A stretch of 36,205 nucleotides of DNA from an uncultured Oscillibacter sp. (GCA_949959305.1 CATLJA010000013.1:1-36205); one strand, 5' to 3'; numbered from the stretch's first letter, positions 26,411 through 35,050 are shown. Program-made: numbers and translations. The notes: generated by a model not told the origin, from the letters alone.

Positions 26411-26413
26411 AGC

Positions 26414-27286
26414 TCACCTCAGAACATACACGCCCGCCAGGACGCACAGAACGCCCAGGGCCGCCGGCGGACCCAGGGGCTCGCCGAAGGCCAGCACCCC
26501 CGTCAGGGCCGCCGCCACCGGCTCCAGGCTGGCCAGGATGGAGGCGCGGCCCGGCTCCATCCGGGCCAGGCCCCAGGTATATAAGATGTAGGGCGCGGCG
26601 GTGGAGAACACCGCCAGGGCCAGGGCCGTTCCCCACACGCCCGCGTTCCCGCCAAAGGCCCCCGCCAGCTCCGCCGGGCGGAGCAGGACCAGGGAGGCCG
26701 GGCCCGCGAACAGGAAGGTCCAGACCGTCACCGCCAGGGGCGGGTAATGGGCCAGGGCGAAGCGCCCGAAGATGCTGTAAAGCGCGTAGAAGAACCCGGA
26801 CCCCAGGCCCAGCAGCACGCCGGGGAGGGTCACGGACAGCCCGCCGCCGGACACGCCGCAGACCAGGGCGCAGCCCAGCAGGGTCAGCGCCAGGGCCAGG
26901 AGCTTTTTCCCCGTCACCGGCTCCCTCCAGAGCACGGCGGAGAGAAGCACCACGAAGGAGGGGGCCGTGTACAGCAGGATGGAGGCCGCGGCCAGGGAGC
27001 AGAGCTTCTGGCAGGAGAAGTAGCACACGGTGAACAGCGCCACGCTGACCACGCCTGTGCCGAAGAAGTATTTGAGGTGCCGCCGCTCCACCCGGAAAAC
27101 GCTCCGGTCCTTCAGCGCGAAGAACGCCGCCAGCAGGACCATGCCGCCGAAATTACGAACCAGGACGATGGAAAAGGGCGAGAGGCCCGCCGCCATCAGC
27201 CTCCGGTTCCATAAGCCGATCACGCCCCACAGGGCCGCCGCCGCCAGAACCGCGGCGCTGGCCGGGGCTTTTTTCTGCGTCTCCAT
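26414..27286 (-). CDS. EamA/DMT-family transporter
   Basis: A 290-residue membrane protein with about ten hydrophobic helices arranged as two five-helix EamA repeats. The first repeat begins ALWGVIGLWNRRLMAAGLSPFSIVLVRNFGG and the second GLGSGFFYALYSIFGRFAL. The ends carry the family marks LEPVAAALTGVLAFGEPLG. These carriers export or exchange metabolites, and the substrate is not predictable. Its ATG directly precedes the stop of the yjbR gene with no gap, so it belongs to the uvrB operon. Functional connection with DNA repair is not apparent. Confidence 0.9.
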   Translation of the reverse strand: METQKKAPASAAVLAAAALWGVIGLWNRRLMAAGLSPFSIVLVRNFGGMVLLAAFFALKDRSVFRVERRHLKYFFGTGVVSVALFTVCYFSCQKLCSLAAASILLYTAPSFVVLLSAVLWREPVTGKKLLALALTLLGCALVCGVSGGGLSVTLPGVLLGLGSGFFYALYSIFGRFALAHYPPLAVTVWTFLFAGPASLVLLRPAELAGAFGGNAGVWGTALALAVFSTAAPYILYTWGLARMEPGRASILASLEPVAAALTGVLAFGEPLGPPAALGVLCVLAGVYVLR

Positions 27287-27667
27287 CTATTCTCCCAGAA
27301 TCTCCCTCTGCGCATACTTGGGCAGCTTTTTCAGAACCAGCCCGTGGGACTGGGCGCACAGCTCCCGAAGGATATCCTCCGGCAAATCCCCGTCCAGCAG
27401 GCAGGCAATCCAGTTCCGCTTGTCGCAGTAGAACCCCGGCAGGATTTCCGGGTGCGCCGCCCGGAGGATTTCCCCCCGGGCGGGCTCGCATTTCAAATTC
27501 ACCAAATCGTGCCCGTTATAAGCCTCGTCCTTCATCCCCCGGGGGGAGCAGACGGCGGCGAAGAGCTTGCCCCGTATCATATAGCGGAACCAGGCCCACT
27601 CGGGCTTATAGTCCTTCTCCGCCCCCGGCAGGGACAGGAGGTATTCGTCCAGCCATTCGTATTTCAT
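27287..27667 (-). CDS. MmcQ/YjbR-family protein
   Basis: A 126-residue protein of the MmcQ/YjbR (CyaY-like fold) family. Marks are the start [35 protein letters not shown], the central DLVNLKCEP and the ending [33 protein letters not shown]. The family was named as DNA-binding from a structure, but its cell role is unclear. Its ATG overlaps the uvrB stop (ATGA), so it is translated with uvrB. Confidence 0.88.
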   Translation of the reverse strand: MKYEWLDEYLLSLPGAEKDYKPEWAWFRYMIRGKLFAAVCSPRGMKDEAYNGHDLVNLKCEPARGEILRAAHPEILPGFYCDKRNWIACLLDGDLPEDILRELCAQSHGLVLKKLPKYAQREILGE

Positions 27668-29637
27668 CCCGTTTCACCCCGCAGCTCGATAATCCGGTCC
27701 CGCAGGACCGCCGCGTACTCGAACTCCAGCATTTTGCTGGCTTCCTTCATTTCCTTCTCCAACCGCTTGATTTCCGCGTCCCGCTCCGCCTGGTTCAGCT
27801 TGCGGTGATGGCGGGCCCGGGTGGTCTCGTCCTCCGCCGCGGCGGAAATCTCCAGCACCTCCCGGACGCCCTTGATGATGGTCTTGGGGACGACGCCGTG
27901 CTCCCGGTTGAAGCGTTCCTGAATTTCCCGGCGGCGCTCCGTCTCGTTCATGGCCGCCCGCATGGAGGGGGTGACCGTATCCGCGTAGAGGACGACCAGG
28001 CCCTCCGCGTTCCGGGCCGCCCGGCCGATGGTCTGGATCAGGGAGGTCTCGGAGCGGAGGAAGCCCTCCTTGTCCGCGTCCAGCACGGCGACCAGGGAAA
28101 CCTCCGGCAGGTCCAGCCCCTCCCGCAGGAGGTTGATGCCCACCAGCACGTCGAACTTCCCCAGCCGCAGGTCCCGGATAATCTCCATCCGCTCGATGGT
28201 TTCCACATCGGAGTGCATATACCGGACCTTGACTCCGGCGTTTTTGAAATACTCCGTCAGGTCCTCCGCCATTTTTTTCGTCAGGGTGGTGACCAGCACC
28301 CGTTCGTCCTTTGCCGCCCGGGCGCTGATTTCCTCCAGAAGGTCGTCGATCTGCCCGGTGACGGGCCGGACCTCCACCCGGGGGTCCAGCAATCCCGTGG
28401 GGCGGATAACCTGCTCCACCACCCGGTCCGCCCGCTCCCGCTCGTAGGGGCCGGGAGTGGCGGAGACGAAGACGGCCTGTCCAATCCGGCCCTCGAACTC
28501 CTCGAATTTCAGGGGCCGGTTGTCATAGGCGCAGGGGAGGCGGAAGCCGTACCTGACCAGGCTGTCCTTCCGGGCGTGGTCGCCGTTGTACATGGCCCGG
28601 ACCTGGGGGAGGGTCACGTGGCTCTCATCCACGAACAGCACGAAGTCGTCTGGGAAGAAGTCCAGAAGCGTCATGGGCGCGGAGCCCTGGGGCCGCTCGG
28701 AGATGATGCGGGAGTAATTCTCGATGCCGGAGCAGTAGCCCAGCTCCGCCATCATCTCCATGTCGTACTCCGTCCGCTGGCGGATCCGCTGTGCCTCCAC
28801 CAGCTGGTTGTTTTCGGTAAAAACCCGGACCTGCTCCTCCAGCTCCCGGCGGATTTCGCCGATGGCCCGGTCCATTTTATCCTTGGTGGTGACGTAGTGG
28901 CTGGCGGGATAAATAACCACGTGGTTCAGCTTCAGGGTTACGGCCCCGGTGATGGGGTTGAACTCGCTGATGCGGTCAATCTCGTCGCCGAAGAACTCCA
29001 CCCGGACGGCCTTATCCTTGTAATAGGCGGGATAAATCTCGACGGTGTCGCCCCGGACCCGGAACATGTTGCGCTCGAAGGCGACGTCGTTCCGCTCGTA
29101 GCGGATTTCAACGAGGCGGCGCAGAAGCTGGTCCCGGTCCCACTCCGCCCCGGCCCGGAGGGAGACGGACAGCTTGGCGAAATCCTCCGGCTCGCCCAGG
29201 CCGTAGATGCAGGAGACGGAGGCCACGACGATGACGTCCCGCCGCTCCAGCAGGGCAAAGGTGGCGGAGAGGCGGAGGCGGTCAATTTCCTCGTTGGTGG
29301 AGGCGTCCTTGGCGATATAGGTGTCCGTGTGGGGGATATAGGCTTCGGGCTGGTAGTAGTCGTAGTAGCTGACGAAGTACTCCACGGCGTTGTTGGGGAA
29401 GAACTCCTTGAACTCCGCGCAGAGCTGGGCCGCCAGGGTCTTGTTGTGGGCCAGGACCAGGGCGGGCCGCTGGACGGCCTCGATAACCTTGGCCATGGTG
29501 AAGGTTTTGCCGGAGCCGGTGACGCCCAGGAGAACCTGCTCCTTCAGCCCGCACTCTATGCCCTCCGCCAGGGCGGCGATGGCCTCCGGCTGGTCGCCGG
29601 AGGGCTGGTATTCGGATACGACTTGGAATTTCGGCAT
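27664..29637 (-). CDS. uvrB: Excinuclease ABC subunit B
   Basis: A 657-residue UvrB of normal length. It has Walker [11 protein letters not shown] from residue 38, the beta-hairpin region [21 protein letters not shown], helicase motifs ([52 protein letters not shown]) and a C-terminal UVR domain ([34 protein letters not shown]) that meets UvrC. It verifies damage after UvrA loading. ATG at 29637 is preceded by AGGAGGT; an earlier in-frame ATG at 29709 lies inside the promoter and is rejected. A LexA-like box overlaps the -35 region, so it is probably SOS-induced. Confidence 0.98.
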   Translation of the reverse strand: MPKFQVVSEYQPSGDQPEAIAALAEGIECGLKEQVLLGVTGSGKTFTMAKVIEAVQRPALVLAHNKTLAAQLCAEFKEFFPNNAVEYFVSYYDYYQPEAYIPHTDTYIAKDASTNEEIDRLRLSATFALLERRDVIVVASVSCIYGLGEPEDFAKLSVSLRAGAEWDRDQLLRRLVEIRYERNDVAFERNMFRVRGDTVEIYPAYYKDKAVRVEFFGDEIDRISEFNPITGAVTLKLNHVVIYPASHYVTTKDKMDRAIGEIRRELEEQVRVFTENNQLVEAQRIRQRTEYDMEMMAELGYCSGIENYSRIISERPQGSAPMTLLDFFPDDFVLFVDESHVTLPQVRAMYNGDHARKDSLVRYGFRLPCAYDNRPLKFEEFEGRIGQAVFVSATPGPYERERADRVVEQVIRPTGLLDPRVEVRPVTGQIDDLLEEISARAAKDERVLVTTLTKKMAEDLTEYFKNAGVKVRYMHSDVETIERMEIIRDLRLGKFDVLVGINLLREGLDLPEVSLVAVLDADKEGFLRSETSLIQTIGRAARNAEGLVVLYADTVTPSMRAAMNETERRREIQERFNREHGVVPKTIIKGVREVLEISAAAEDETTRARHHRKLNQAERDAEIKRLEKEMKEASKMLEFEYAAVLRDRIIELRGETG

Positions 29638-29680
29638 GGGGACCTCCTGTGGGCGGGACTCGGGCGGTTGAACTGGGCCT

Positions 29681-29709
29681 ATCATACCACGAACCCGGCC
29701 GGAACGCAA
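29681..29709 (-). promoter_or_regulatory. Promoter of the uvrB operon
   Basis: Minus strand: TTGCGT (29704-29709), a 17-nt spacer and TATGAT (29681-29686), 44 nt before the uvrB ATG. Confidence 0.75.
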
Positions 29710-29719
29710 CGTTTGTTCG
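29706..29719 (-). promoter_or_regulatory. Probable LexA (SOS) box at uvrB
   Basis: On the minus strand CGAACAAACGTTGC matches 12 of 14 positions of the Gram-positive LexA consensus CGAACRNRYGTTYG; the last two bases differ. It overlaps the -35 box, the expected place for repression, and uvrB is a known SOS gene in Bacillus. Confidence 0.7.
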
Positions 29720-29750
29720 ATATATTTTTGAAAATACCCGGCGGCTCCCC

Positions 29751-30425
29751 TCAGCCCAGGAACCCCGACTCGGAAAAGGAAATGAAATCGTGGTCGGCCA
29801 CGATGATGTGGTCCTCCAGCCTCACGTCCACGGACTCCAGGGCCGCCTTGACCCGGAGGGTGGCCGCGTGGTCCGCCTGGGAGGGCAGGGCCACGCCGCT
29901 GGGGTGGTTGTGGGCCAGAATCACGGAGCAGGCGGAAAAGACTATGGCGTTCTGCACGATTTTGCGCACGTCCAGGTTCACCGCCGAGGCGCCGCCCTCC
30001 CCCAGGCGGCGGCAGGCCAGGAGCTTCCCCTTCCCGTCCAGGCAGATTTGATACACCGCCTCGTTCCGCTCCCGGGAGAACAGCTCCAGGAGGTAGGCCC
30101 CCACCCGCTCCCGGGTGTTCAGGGCCAGCTCCCGCTCCAGGTCCGCCAGCCGGGCCTTTTGGGCAAGCTTGGGAACCAGGCGCAGCAGCATGGCCGTCCG
30201 CTCTCCCACGCCCTCCACCTGGACCAGCAGCTCCGCCGGGGCGGAGAGCACGCCGGAGAGGCTGCCGAAGCGGTCCATCAGGGCGTGGGCCAGGGGGTTC
30301 ACGTCTCCCCGGGGAATGGCGTAGTAAAGCAGCAGCTCCAAAGCCTCGTGGTCGGCGAAGCCCGCCAGCCCGTTTTCCGAAAAGCGCCTGCGCACCCGCT
30401 GCCGGTGCCCGTCATGAACGCCCAT
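29751..30425 (-). CDS. radC: RadC family (JAB/MPN domain) protein
   Basis: A 224-residue RadC protein. A helix-hairpin-helix region lies near 55-80 ([19 protein letters not shown]). The MPN/JAB domain follows with the metal motif HNHPSG...S..D in [17 protein letters not shown] and an upstream [18 protein letters not shown] strand. It has long been called a DNA repair protein, but the repair role in enterics was withdrawn; a deubiquitinase-like metalloprotease fold is what the sequence shows. ATG at 30425 follows GGGAGG at a slightly long spacing. It is transcribed from its own promoter and lies upstream of uvrB on the same strand. Confidence 0.94.
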   Translation of the reverse strand: MGVHDGHRQRVRRRFSENGLAGFADHEALELLLYYAIPRGDVNPLAHALMDRFGSLSGVLSAPAELLVQVEGVGERTAMLLRLVPKLAQKARLADLERELALNTRERVGAYLLELFSRERNEAVYQICLDGKGKLLACRRLGEGGASAVNLDVRKIVQNAIVFSACSVILAHNHPSGVALPSQADHAATLRVKAALESVDVRLEDHIIVADHDFISFSESGFLG

Positions 30426-30490
30426 GGCTCCGCCTCCCGCCTCCCCGCTCCGCCGGGCGGGGCGGATTCAGAGCTTGACATTTGGAAGAT

Positions 30491-30519
30491 ATGATAGCAT
30501 ATTTTCCCTGCGCCGTCAA
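30491..30519 (-). promoter_or_regulatory. Promoter for radC
   Basis: Minus strand: TTGACG (30514-30519), a 17-nt spacer and TATCAT (30491-30496). The start codon is 65 nt downstream. Confidence 0.8.
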
Positions 30520-30543
30520 TCTTCCGGCGAATTTCTAAAAGTT

Positions 30544-30576
30544 TTTGTATACAAACGGATTTTTCTGTGCTATACT
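30544..30576 (+). promoter_or_regulatory. Candidate RNase J promoter with overlapping 12-bp palindrome
   Basis: TATACT at 30571-30576 has TATACA at 30548-30553 as a partial -35 box (17-nt spacer). The -35 lies inside the perfect palindrome TTTGTATACAAA (30544-30555), which looks like an operator of the TGTATACA kind bound by some GntR/FadR-type regulators. The regulator is unknown. Confidence 0.55.
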
Positions 30577-30860
30577 ATACCGAGTTGACGCTCCGGCGGC
30601 CCTGAACCGGGTCCCTGGAGCGGGTTCGCCGGGACCTTTTCCCCCGGCGCTTTTGAATCGTATTTTTCCAGGGCGGGACGCGCTTCCCGGCTGGTCAAAT
30701 AATAAAAGCGGCTTTCATATCCGGATACGACAGGACGCATCCAACCCTCCGCCGGCGTAACGGGGCCGGGCGGACGGCGGGCGTCTCTTCTTTGCTGTGC
30801 CCATACGCCGGATACAGGGCCGCGGTACATCTTTTTTATTTATAAGGAGTTCTATCATTT
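30577..30860 (+). other. Long 5' leader of RNase J with an attenuator-like hairpin
   Basis: About 280 bases lie between the candidate promoter and the start codon and contain no convincing ORF. At 30610-30640 GGTCCC and GG pair with CC and GGGACC and the stem is followed by TTTTCCCCC, an attenuator-like arrangement. Further stems are possible in the G/C-rich part at 30745-30790. AAGGAG at 30844-30849 is the ribosome site. Confidence 0.5.
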
Positions 30861-32519
30861 ATGGCAGAAAAACTGAAAATCATTCCCTTGGGCGGTCTTA
30901 ACGAAATCGGAAAGAACATGACCGCCTATGAGTACGGCGGGGAAATCATCGTGGTGGACTGCGGCATGGCCTTCCCCGGGGACGACATGTACGGCATCGA
31001 CTGCATCATCCCCGACGTGACCTACCTGATTAAGAACCGCGCCCGCATCCGCGGGCTCTTCATCACCCACGGCCACGAGGACCACGTGGGAGCCATTCCC
31101 TACGTCCTCAAGCAGGTAAACCTGCCCATCTACTGCACCCGCTTCACCGCCGGCCTCATCCAGCTGAAGCTGGAGGAGCATGGCCTGGCCAAGAGCACCA
31201 AGCTCATCACCGTGGAGCCCGGCAAGTCCGTCCGGGCGGGGAAGTTCACCGTGGAGTTCATCCACGTCAACCACTCCATCGCCGACTCCGTGGCCTTCGC
31301 CATCCACACCCACATGGGCACCGTGGTCCACACCGGCGACTTCAAAATCGACTCCACCCCCATCGACGGGGAGGTCATCGACCTGGCCCGGCTGGGCGAG
31401 CTGGGGAAGGCGGGCGTGCTGGCCCTGTGCGCCGACTCCACCAATGTGGAGCGCCCCGGCTACACCATGAGCGAGCGGGCCGTGGGCCAGACCTTTATGC
31501 GCCAGTTCCAGGGCTGCGAGGAGCGCATCATCGTCACCACCTTCGCCTCCAACGTCCACCGCATCCAGCAGGTGCTGGACGCCGCCGCCGCCCACGGGCG
31601 GAAGGTGGCCGTCACGGGCCGGTCCATGGAGAACATCATGCGGGTGTCCACGGAGCTGGGCTATATGAAGGTGCCCAAGAACACCCTGATGGACGTCAGC
31701 AAAATCAAGGGCCTGCCCAAAAACAAGCAGGTCATCGTCACCACCGGCTCCCAGGGCGAGGAGATGAGCGCCCTGTACCGCATGGCCTTTTCCACCCACA
31801 AGCAGGTGGAGGTGGGCCCCGGGGACAAGGTGATTATCTCCGCCTCCGCCATCCCGGGGAACGAGGTGACGGTGAGCCGGGTCATCAACGAGCTGTTCCG
31901 CAAGGGCGTGAAGGTGATTTACGACCGGGCGGACATGCTCCACGTCTCCGGCCACGCCTGCCAGGAGGAGCTGAAAATCATTCACGCCCTCACCCGGCCC
32001 CGGTTCTTCATCCCCCTCCACGGCGAGCAGAGGATGCTCCAGATTCACAGCCAGGTGGCCCAGCAGATGGGCCTGGACCGGAACCACATCGCCATCGCGG
32101 AAAACGGCTCCGTCATCGAGCTGACCGCCAAGACGCTGAAGCTGGGCGGGGCGGTCCCCGCCGGGGAGGTCTTCGTGGACGGCTCCGGCGTGGGCGACGT
32201 GGGGGCCGTGGTCATGCGGGACCGCAAGCGCCTGGCCGAGGACGGCATGGTGGTGGTGGTCCTGCCCACCTCCAGCCACGACGGCGGCCTCCTCAGCCCG
32301 CCGGAAATCGTCACCCGGGGCTTCATCTACGTGAAGGAGTCCGGGGACTTGATGAAGGAGCTCCAGGGCGTCGCCATGGACGCGGCGGAATCCGTCACCC
32401 GCAGGCGCGGGCGGGACGACGGGGAGCTCCGGGGCGTGGTGAAGTCCGCCGTCAGCAGCTACCTCTTCAAAACAACCAAACGCAGCCCCATGGTCATTCC
32501 CGTTGTGACGCGGCTGTGA
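30861..32519 (+). CDS. rnj: Ribonuclease J
   Basis: A 552-residue RNase J of normal length. The metallo-beta-lactamase domain has HGHEDH at 70-75 and further ligands in HVNHSI and HTGDFK. The beta-CASP insertion follows (FASNVHRIQQVLDAA, TGSQGEE, IPGNE). Near residue 365 come HVSGHACQEELK and FIPLHGEQRML, and a C-terminal domain follows. It is both a 5'-3' exonuclease and an endonuclease for mRNA turnover and rRNA maturation. The start follows AAGGAG at 30844-30849. The gene stands alone with a long leader and its own terminator. No companion epsilon-subunit gene (ykzG/rpoY) is seen next to it. Confidence 0.97.
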   Translation: MAEKLKIIPLGGLNEIGKNMTAYEYGGEIIVVDCGMAFPGDDMYGIDCIIPDVTYLIKNRARIRGLFITHGHEDHVGAIPYVLKQVNLPIYCTRFTAGLIQLKLEEHGLAKSTKLITVEPGKSVRAGKFTVEFIHVNHSIADSVAFAIHTHMGTVVHTGDFKIDSTPIDGEVIDLARLGELGKAGVLALCADSTNVERPGYTMSERAVGQTFMRQFQGCEERIIVTTFASNVHRIQQVLDAAAAHGRKVAVTGRSMENIMRVSTELGYMKVPKNTLMDVSKIKGLPKNKQVIVTTGSQGEEMSALYRMAFSTHKQVEVGPGDKVIISASAIPGNEVTVSRVINELFRKGVKVIYDRADMLHVSGHACQEELKIIHALTRPRFFIPLHGEQRMLQIHSQVAQQMGLDRNHIAIAENGSVIELTAKTLKLGGAVPAGEVFVDGSGVGDVGAVVMRDRKRLAEDGMVVVVLPTSSHDGGLLSPPEIVTRGFIYVKESGDLMKELQGVAMDAAESVTRRRGRDDGELRGVVKSAVSSYLFKTTKRSPMVIPVVTRL

Positions 32520-32526
32520 GCCAAAT

Positions 32527-32562
32527 AAAAACACGGACAGGAGACCTTCCTGTCCGTGTTTC
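32527..32562. terminator. Bidirectional terminator between RNase J and XRE gene
   Basis: A perfect 14-bp stem AAACACGGACAGGA (32529-32542) with TCCTGTCCGTGTTT (32548-32561). It ends in TTT on the plus strand, and the A-run on its other side gives a T-run on the minus strand. It overlaps the stop codon of the XRE gene. Confidence 0.82.
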
Positions 32563-32776
32563 ATCGCTCCTTGCTGAGCCCCAGCAGGTAATCCGTGCTG
32601 ACACCGTAATACTTACTCAATGTGATCAGGTGATGGATAGGCAGCTCGTTGGCGCCCCGCTCATAGCGTGCGTACATGGTCTGGGACGTTCCCAGGACCT
32701 CGGCGATCTGTGACTGTGTCTTGTCGGCGTCTTCGCGCAAATCACGAAGAATACGTACATACTCCATCTCATCCAC
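32561..32776 (-). CDS. Small XRE-family helix-turn-helix regulator
   Basis: A 71-residue protein with one HTH_3 domain: YVRILRDLREDADKTQSQIAEVLGTSQTMYARYERGANELPIHHLITLSKYYGVSTDYLLGLSKER. It is paralogous in style to the XRE protein at 25392-25622 (both end Y..VSTDYLLG.S.ER). The start is uncertain. GTG at 32776 has AGGGGGG about 8 nt upstream and is preferred; ATG at 32767 and GTG at 32785 are alternatives. It stands alone, facing RNase J across a shared terminator. An inverted repeat upstream (32839-32856) may be its own operator. What it regulates is unknown. Confidence 0.82.
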   Translation of the reverse strand: MDEMEYVRILRDLREDADKTQSQIAEVLGTSQTMYARYERGANELPIHHLITLSKYYGVSTDYLLGLSKER

Positions 32777-32838
32777 GTTCGACACCCCCCCTATTGACTT
32801 TTACCCTGTTCGTCTTCCAGCTTTACTTTAGCATAAAA

Positions 32839-32856
32839 AACCTGACAAGTCGGGTT
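32839..32856. promoter_or_regulatory. Inverted repeat, candidate operator of the XRE gene
   Basis: AACCTGACAAGTCGGGTT is an 18-base inverted repeat with one T/G mismatch pair, about 65 nt upstream of the XRE start. Its GAC..GTC core resembles operators of small Cro/C-like regulators. No good promoter hexamers could be paired with it. Confidence 0.45.
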
Positions 32857-32979
32857 CACAATACACAATTTTACTTAAATTTCTTCTGGTTTCCTTGTAT
32901 AATTTGTTGGATTCCGCAGATTTTATTTGATTAAAGTTTTAAATTCTCGAAAATCAGGGGACTTGTAAGGCCGGACCGC

Positions 32980-33008
32980 TTTACAAGCGGCTTCCTTTTC
33001 TGTATAAT
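32980..33008 (+). promoter_or_regulatory. Promoter for the DEAD-box helicase
   Basis: TTTACA at 32980-32985, a 17-nt spacer and TATAAT at 33003-33008. The -35 box lies in the second arm of the inverted repeat CTTGTAA (32962-32968) / TTACAAG (32981-32987). The start codon is 63 nt downstream of the -10 box. Confidence 0.8.
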
Positions 33009-33070
33009 AGGCCTGAAAATCCGCGTTCATTTTACCATACGCCCCATCACGTGAAAAGAGGAAAATTTTT

Positions 33071-34228
33071 ATGGAATATACAGAAGGCGTCCGGTTCGAC
33101 AGCCTGGGGCTGTCGCCGGAAATCATGCGGGCCATCCGGCGCAGGGAGCTGGAGCTGACCACCCCCGTCCAGGCGGGCTGCATCCCGCCCATGATGGACT
33201 GGCGGGACGTTATCGCCAAGGCCCCCACCGGCACCGGCAAGACCTTTGCCTACGGCATCCCCATCATTGAGCACATTGACCCGGAGGACGACTCCGTCCA
33301 GGCCGTCATCCTGGCCCCCACCCGGGAACTGGCGATTCAAATCACCGACGAGCTGCGGGACGTCTCCGCCTTCCGGCCCGGCGTGCGCTGCGTCTGCCTC
33401 TACGGCGGCCAGCCCATCGGGAAGCAGATTGACGCGCTGAAAAAGAGGCCCCAGATTGTGGTCGCCACCCCGGGGCGGCTCAGCGACCACATGAAGCGCC
33501 GGACCGTCCAGGTGGACAGCGCCCGGACCGTGGTGCTGGACGAGGCGGACCGGATGCTGGACATGGGCTTCATCCACGACGTGACCCGCCTGCTGGACAA
33601 GATGAACAAGCGGCGGAACCTGGGCCTGTTCTCCGCCACCATCTCCCGGGAGGTCATGGACATCGCCTGGGTCTACCAGCGGGACGCGGAGGAGGTCACC
33701 GTCCGGGAGGACGAGCAGAACAAGCCCGACATCAAGCAGTTCCGCATGGACATCGGACAGAACGAAAAGGCGGACGCCATCGCCCGGATTCTGGAGGAGA
33801 CAGGCTTTGACCGCTGCATGGCCTTCTGCAACACCAAGGGCTCCACGGAGCGCATCTGCAAGTTCCTGCAAATGCGGGGCGTGGACGCGGAGTGCATCCA
33901 CGGCGACGTTCCCCAGCGGCGGCGGGAGCAGGTGATGAACCTGTTCCGGGAGGGAAAGCTCCGGGTGTTCGTCTCCACGGACGTGGCCGCCCGGGGCATC
34001 GACGTGGACGATGTGGACATCGTCTTCAACTGCGACGTGCCCGACGAGAATCAGGACTACGTCCACCGCATCGGCCGGACCGGCCGGGCAAAGCGGCAGG
34101 GCGTGGCCGTGAGCCTCATTGCGGACTACCCGTCCAAAATGCGGATTGACGACATCGCGCAAAAGACCCGGAACGAAATCGTCCCCGTGAAGTTCGGAGA
34201 GGACGGGAAGCTGGAAGTGATTGGCTGA
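33071..34228 (+). CDS. DEAD-box RNA helicase, core only
   Basis: A 385-residue helicase containing just the two RecA-like domains. It has the Q motif (F9, Q34), motif I APTGTGKT at 51-58, PTREL, TPGR, DEAD at 157-160, SAT at 188-190, the motif V region STDVAARGIDVDDVD and HRIGRTGR from H332. The C-terminal RNA-binding domain (DbpA-like or basic tail) that usually makes these proteins 450-550 residues long is absent, so substrate choice would depend on partners. ATG follows AGAGGA at 33057-33062. It unwinds short RNA duplexes in ribosome assembly, mRNA decay or cold adaptation. The nearby RNase J gene may hint at decay, but the two are separately transcribed. Confidence 0.94.
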   Translation: MEYTEGVRFDSLGLSPEIMRAIRRRELELTTPVQAGCIPPMMDWRDVIAKAPTGTGKTFAYGIPIIEHIDPEDDSVQAVILAPTRELAIQITDELRDVSAFRPGVRCVCLYGGQPIGKQIDALKKRPQIVVATPGRLSDHMKRRTVQVDSARTVVLDEADRMLDMGFIHDVTRLLDKMNKRRNLGLFSATISREVMDIAWVYQRDAEEVTVREDEQNKPDIKQFRMDIGQNEKADAIARILEETGFDRCMAFCNTKGSTERICKFLQMRGVDAECIHGDVPQRRREQVMNLFREGKLRVFVSTDVAARGIDVDDVDIVFNCDVPDENQDYVHRIGRTGRAKRQGVAVSLIADYPSKMRIDDIAQKTRNEIVPVKFGEDGKLEVIG

Positions 34229-34233
34229 GTGAT

Positions 34234-34270
34234 AAAGAGCGCCCGGGCACATGGTGCCCGGGCGCTCTTT
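34234..34270. terminator. Bidirectional terminator after the helicase
   Basis: A perfect 17-bp stem AAAGAGCGCCCGGGCAC (34234-34250) with its complement at 34254-34270 around a 3-nt loop. It has AAA at one end and TTT at the other, and it serves the convergent helicase and HD-domain genes. Confidence 0.85.
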
Positions 34271-34303
34271 CCGTTCCGTTTTGCGGCCGCTTGCCGAAAG
34301 GCT

Positions 34304-34891
34304 TCAGCCCAGGGAGGCCAGCTCCTCCGCCACCCGGGCCTCGCTCTCCCGCATGGCCCGGAGGGTCTTGTCCATCAGCTCCTCCAGCTCCCAGCCCAGG
34401 CGCGCCGCGCCGTCCTTAATCACATCCCGGGAGCAGCCGGCGGCGAACTTCTTGTCCTTGAACTTCTTTTTGAGGGAGGAAACCTCCATGTCGGAGCAGG
34501 ACCTGCTGGGCCGCATCCGGGCCGCCGCGCCGATGAGGCCCGTCAGCTCGTCGGCGGCAAAGAGCACCTTCTCCATCTCGTGGGCGGGCTCCACGTCGGA
34601 GCAGATGCCGTAACCGTGGCTGCAGACGGCGCGGACAAGCTCCTCCGGGCAGCCGATTTCCGCCAGCAGCTCCGGGGCCTTTTTGCAGTGCTCCTCCGGC
34701 CACTTCTCGAAGTCCACGTCGTGGAGCAGGCCCACCGCGGACCAGAAATCCGCTTCGTCCCCATAGCCCAGCTCCCGGGCGTACCAGCCCATGACGGCCT
34801 CCACGGTCAGGGCGTGCTGGATATGGAAGGGTTCGGCATTGTACTTGCGCAGCAGCGCCAGGGCCGCCGCTCTGTCGGGACAGGCTTTCAT
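34304..34891 (-). CDS. HD-domain hydrolase-like protein
   Basis: A 195-residue protein with an HD-type phosphohydrolase domain. It has H26 in FHIQHAL, the metal dyad H57-D58 in SAVGLLHDVDFEKWPEEH and C-SHGYG near 90, and a distal aspartate in FAADELTGLI near 114. The C-terminal helices (SLKKKFKDKKFAAGCSRDVI, LGWELEELMDKTLRAM) are typical of small single-domain HD proteins in Clostridia. These are annotated only as HD or HDIG hydrolases; the substrate (often a nucleotide or phosphomonoester) is unknown. AAGGAG 9 nt upstream sets the start. It is transcribed alone from a strong promoter. Confidence 0.88.
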   Translation of the reverse strand: MKACPDRAAALALLRKYNAEPFHIQHALTVEAVMGWYARELGYGDEADFWSAVGLLHDVDFEKWPEEHCKKAPELLAEIGCPEELVRAVCSHGYGICSDVEPAHEMEKVLFAADELTGLIGAAARMRPSRSCSDMEVSSLKKKFKDKKFAAGCSRDVIKDGAARLGWELEELMDKTLRAMRESEARVAEELASLG

Positions 34892-34925
34892 AGGGCAGTT
34901 CTCCTTTTTTTATGATATCGAAAAC

Positions 34926-34954
34926 AGTATACGGCTTTGAGGCGCGGATTGCAA
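34926..34954 (-). promoter_or_regulatory. Promoter for the HD-domain gene
   Basis: Minus strand: TTGCAA (34949-34954), a 17-nt spacer and TATACT (34926-34931), 35 nt before the ATG. Confidence 0.85.
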
Positions 34955-35021
34955 GGGGCGGAGCCCCTTCTGCCTTTCGCGCCGGCGGTTCCGCACGGAA
35001 GGCGGCTTCCCTGAGCGCGGC

Positions 35022-35050
35022 TTGAACCGGAACGCAGGCCGTGATATAAT
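35022..35050 (+). promoter_or_regulatory. Promoter for the ankyrin-like gene
   Basis: TTGAAC at 35022-35027, a 17-nt spacer and TATAAT at 35045-35050. It marks the upstream in-frame ATG at 35022 as non-coding. Confidence 0.85.

Noticed and set aside
27805..30051. A plus-strand open frame of 748 codons opposite uvrB
   Set aside because: It covers uvrB and its promoter, has no plausible start site and shows shadow composition.
30475..30503. Plus-strand TTGACA-N17-CATATT upstream of RNase J
   Set aside because: The -10 box is weak and the site overlaps the better minus-strand radC promoter; the TATACT site at 30571 is closer to RNase J. It could still be a minor start.
30605..30640. A tRNA-like GGTTCG segment in the RNase J leader
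   Set aside because: No cloverleaf with acceptor, D and anticodon arms can be drawn around it.
30855..32564. A minus-strand open frame of 569 codons opposite RNase J
   Set aside because: Its His/Gly/Asp/Val-rich translation resembles no family and it mirrors the codons of a clearly real RNase J gene.
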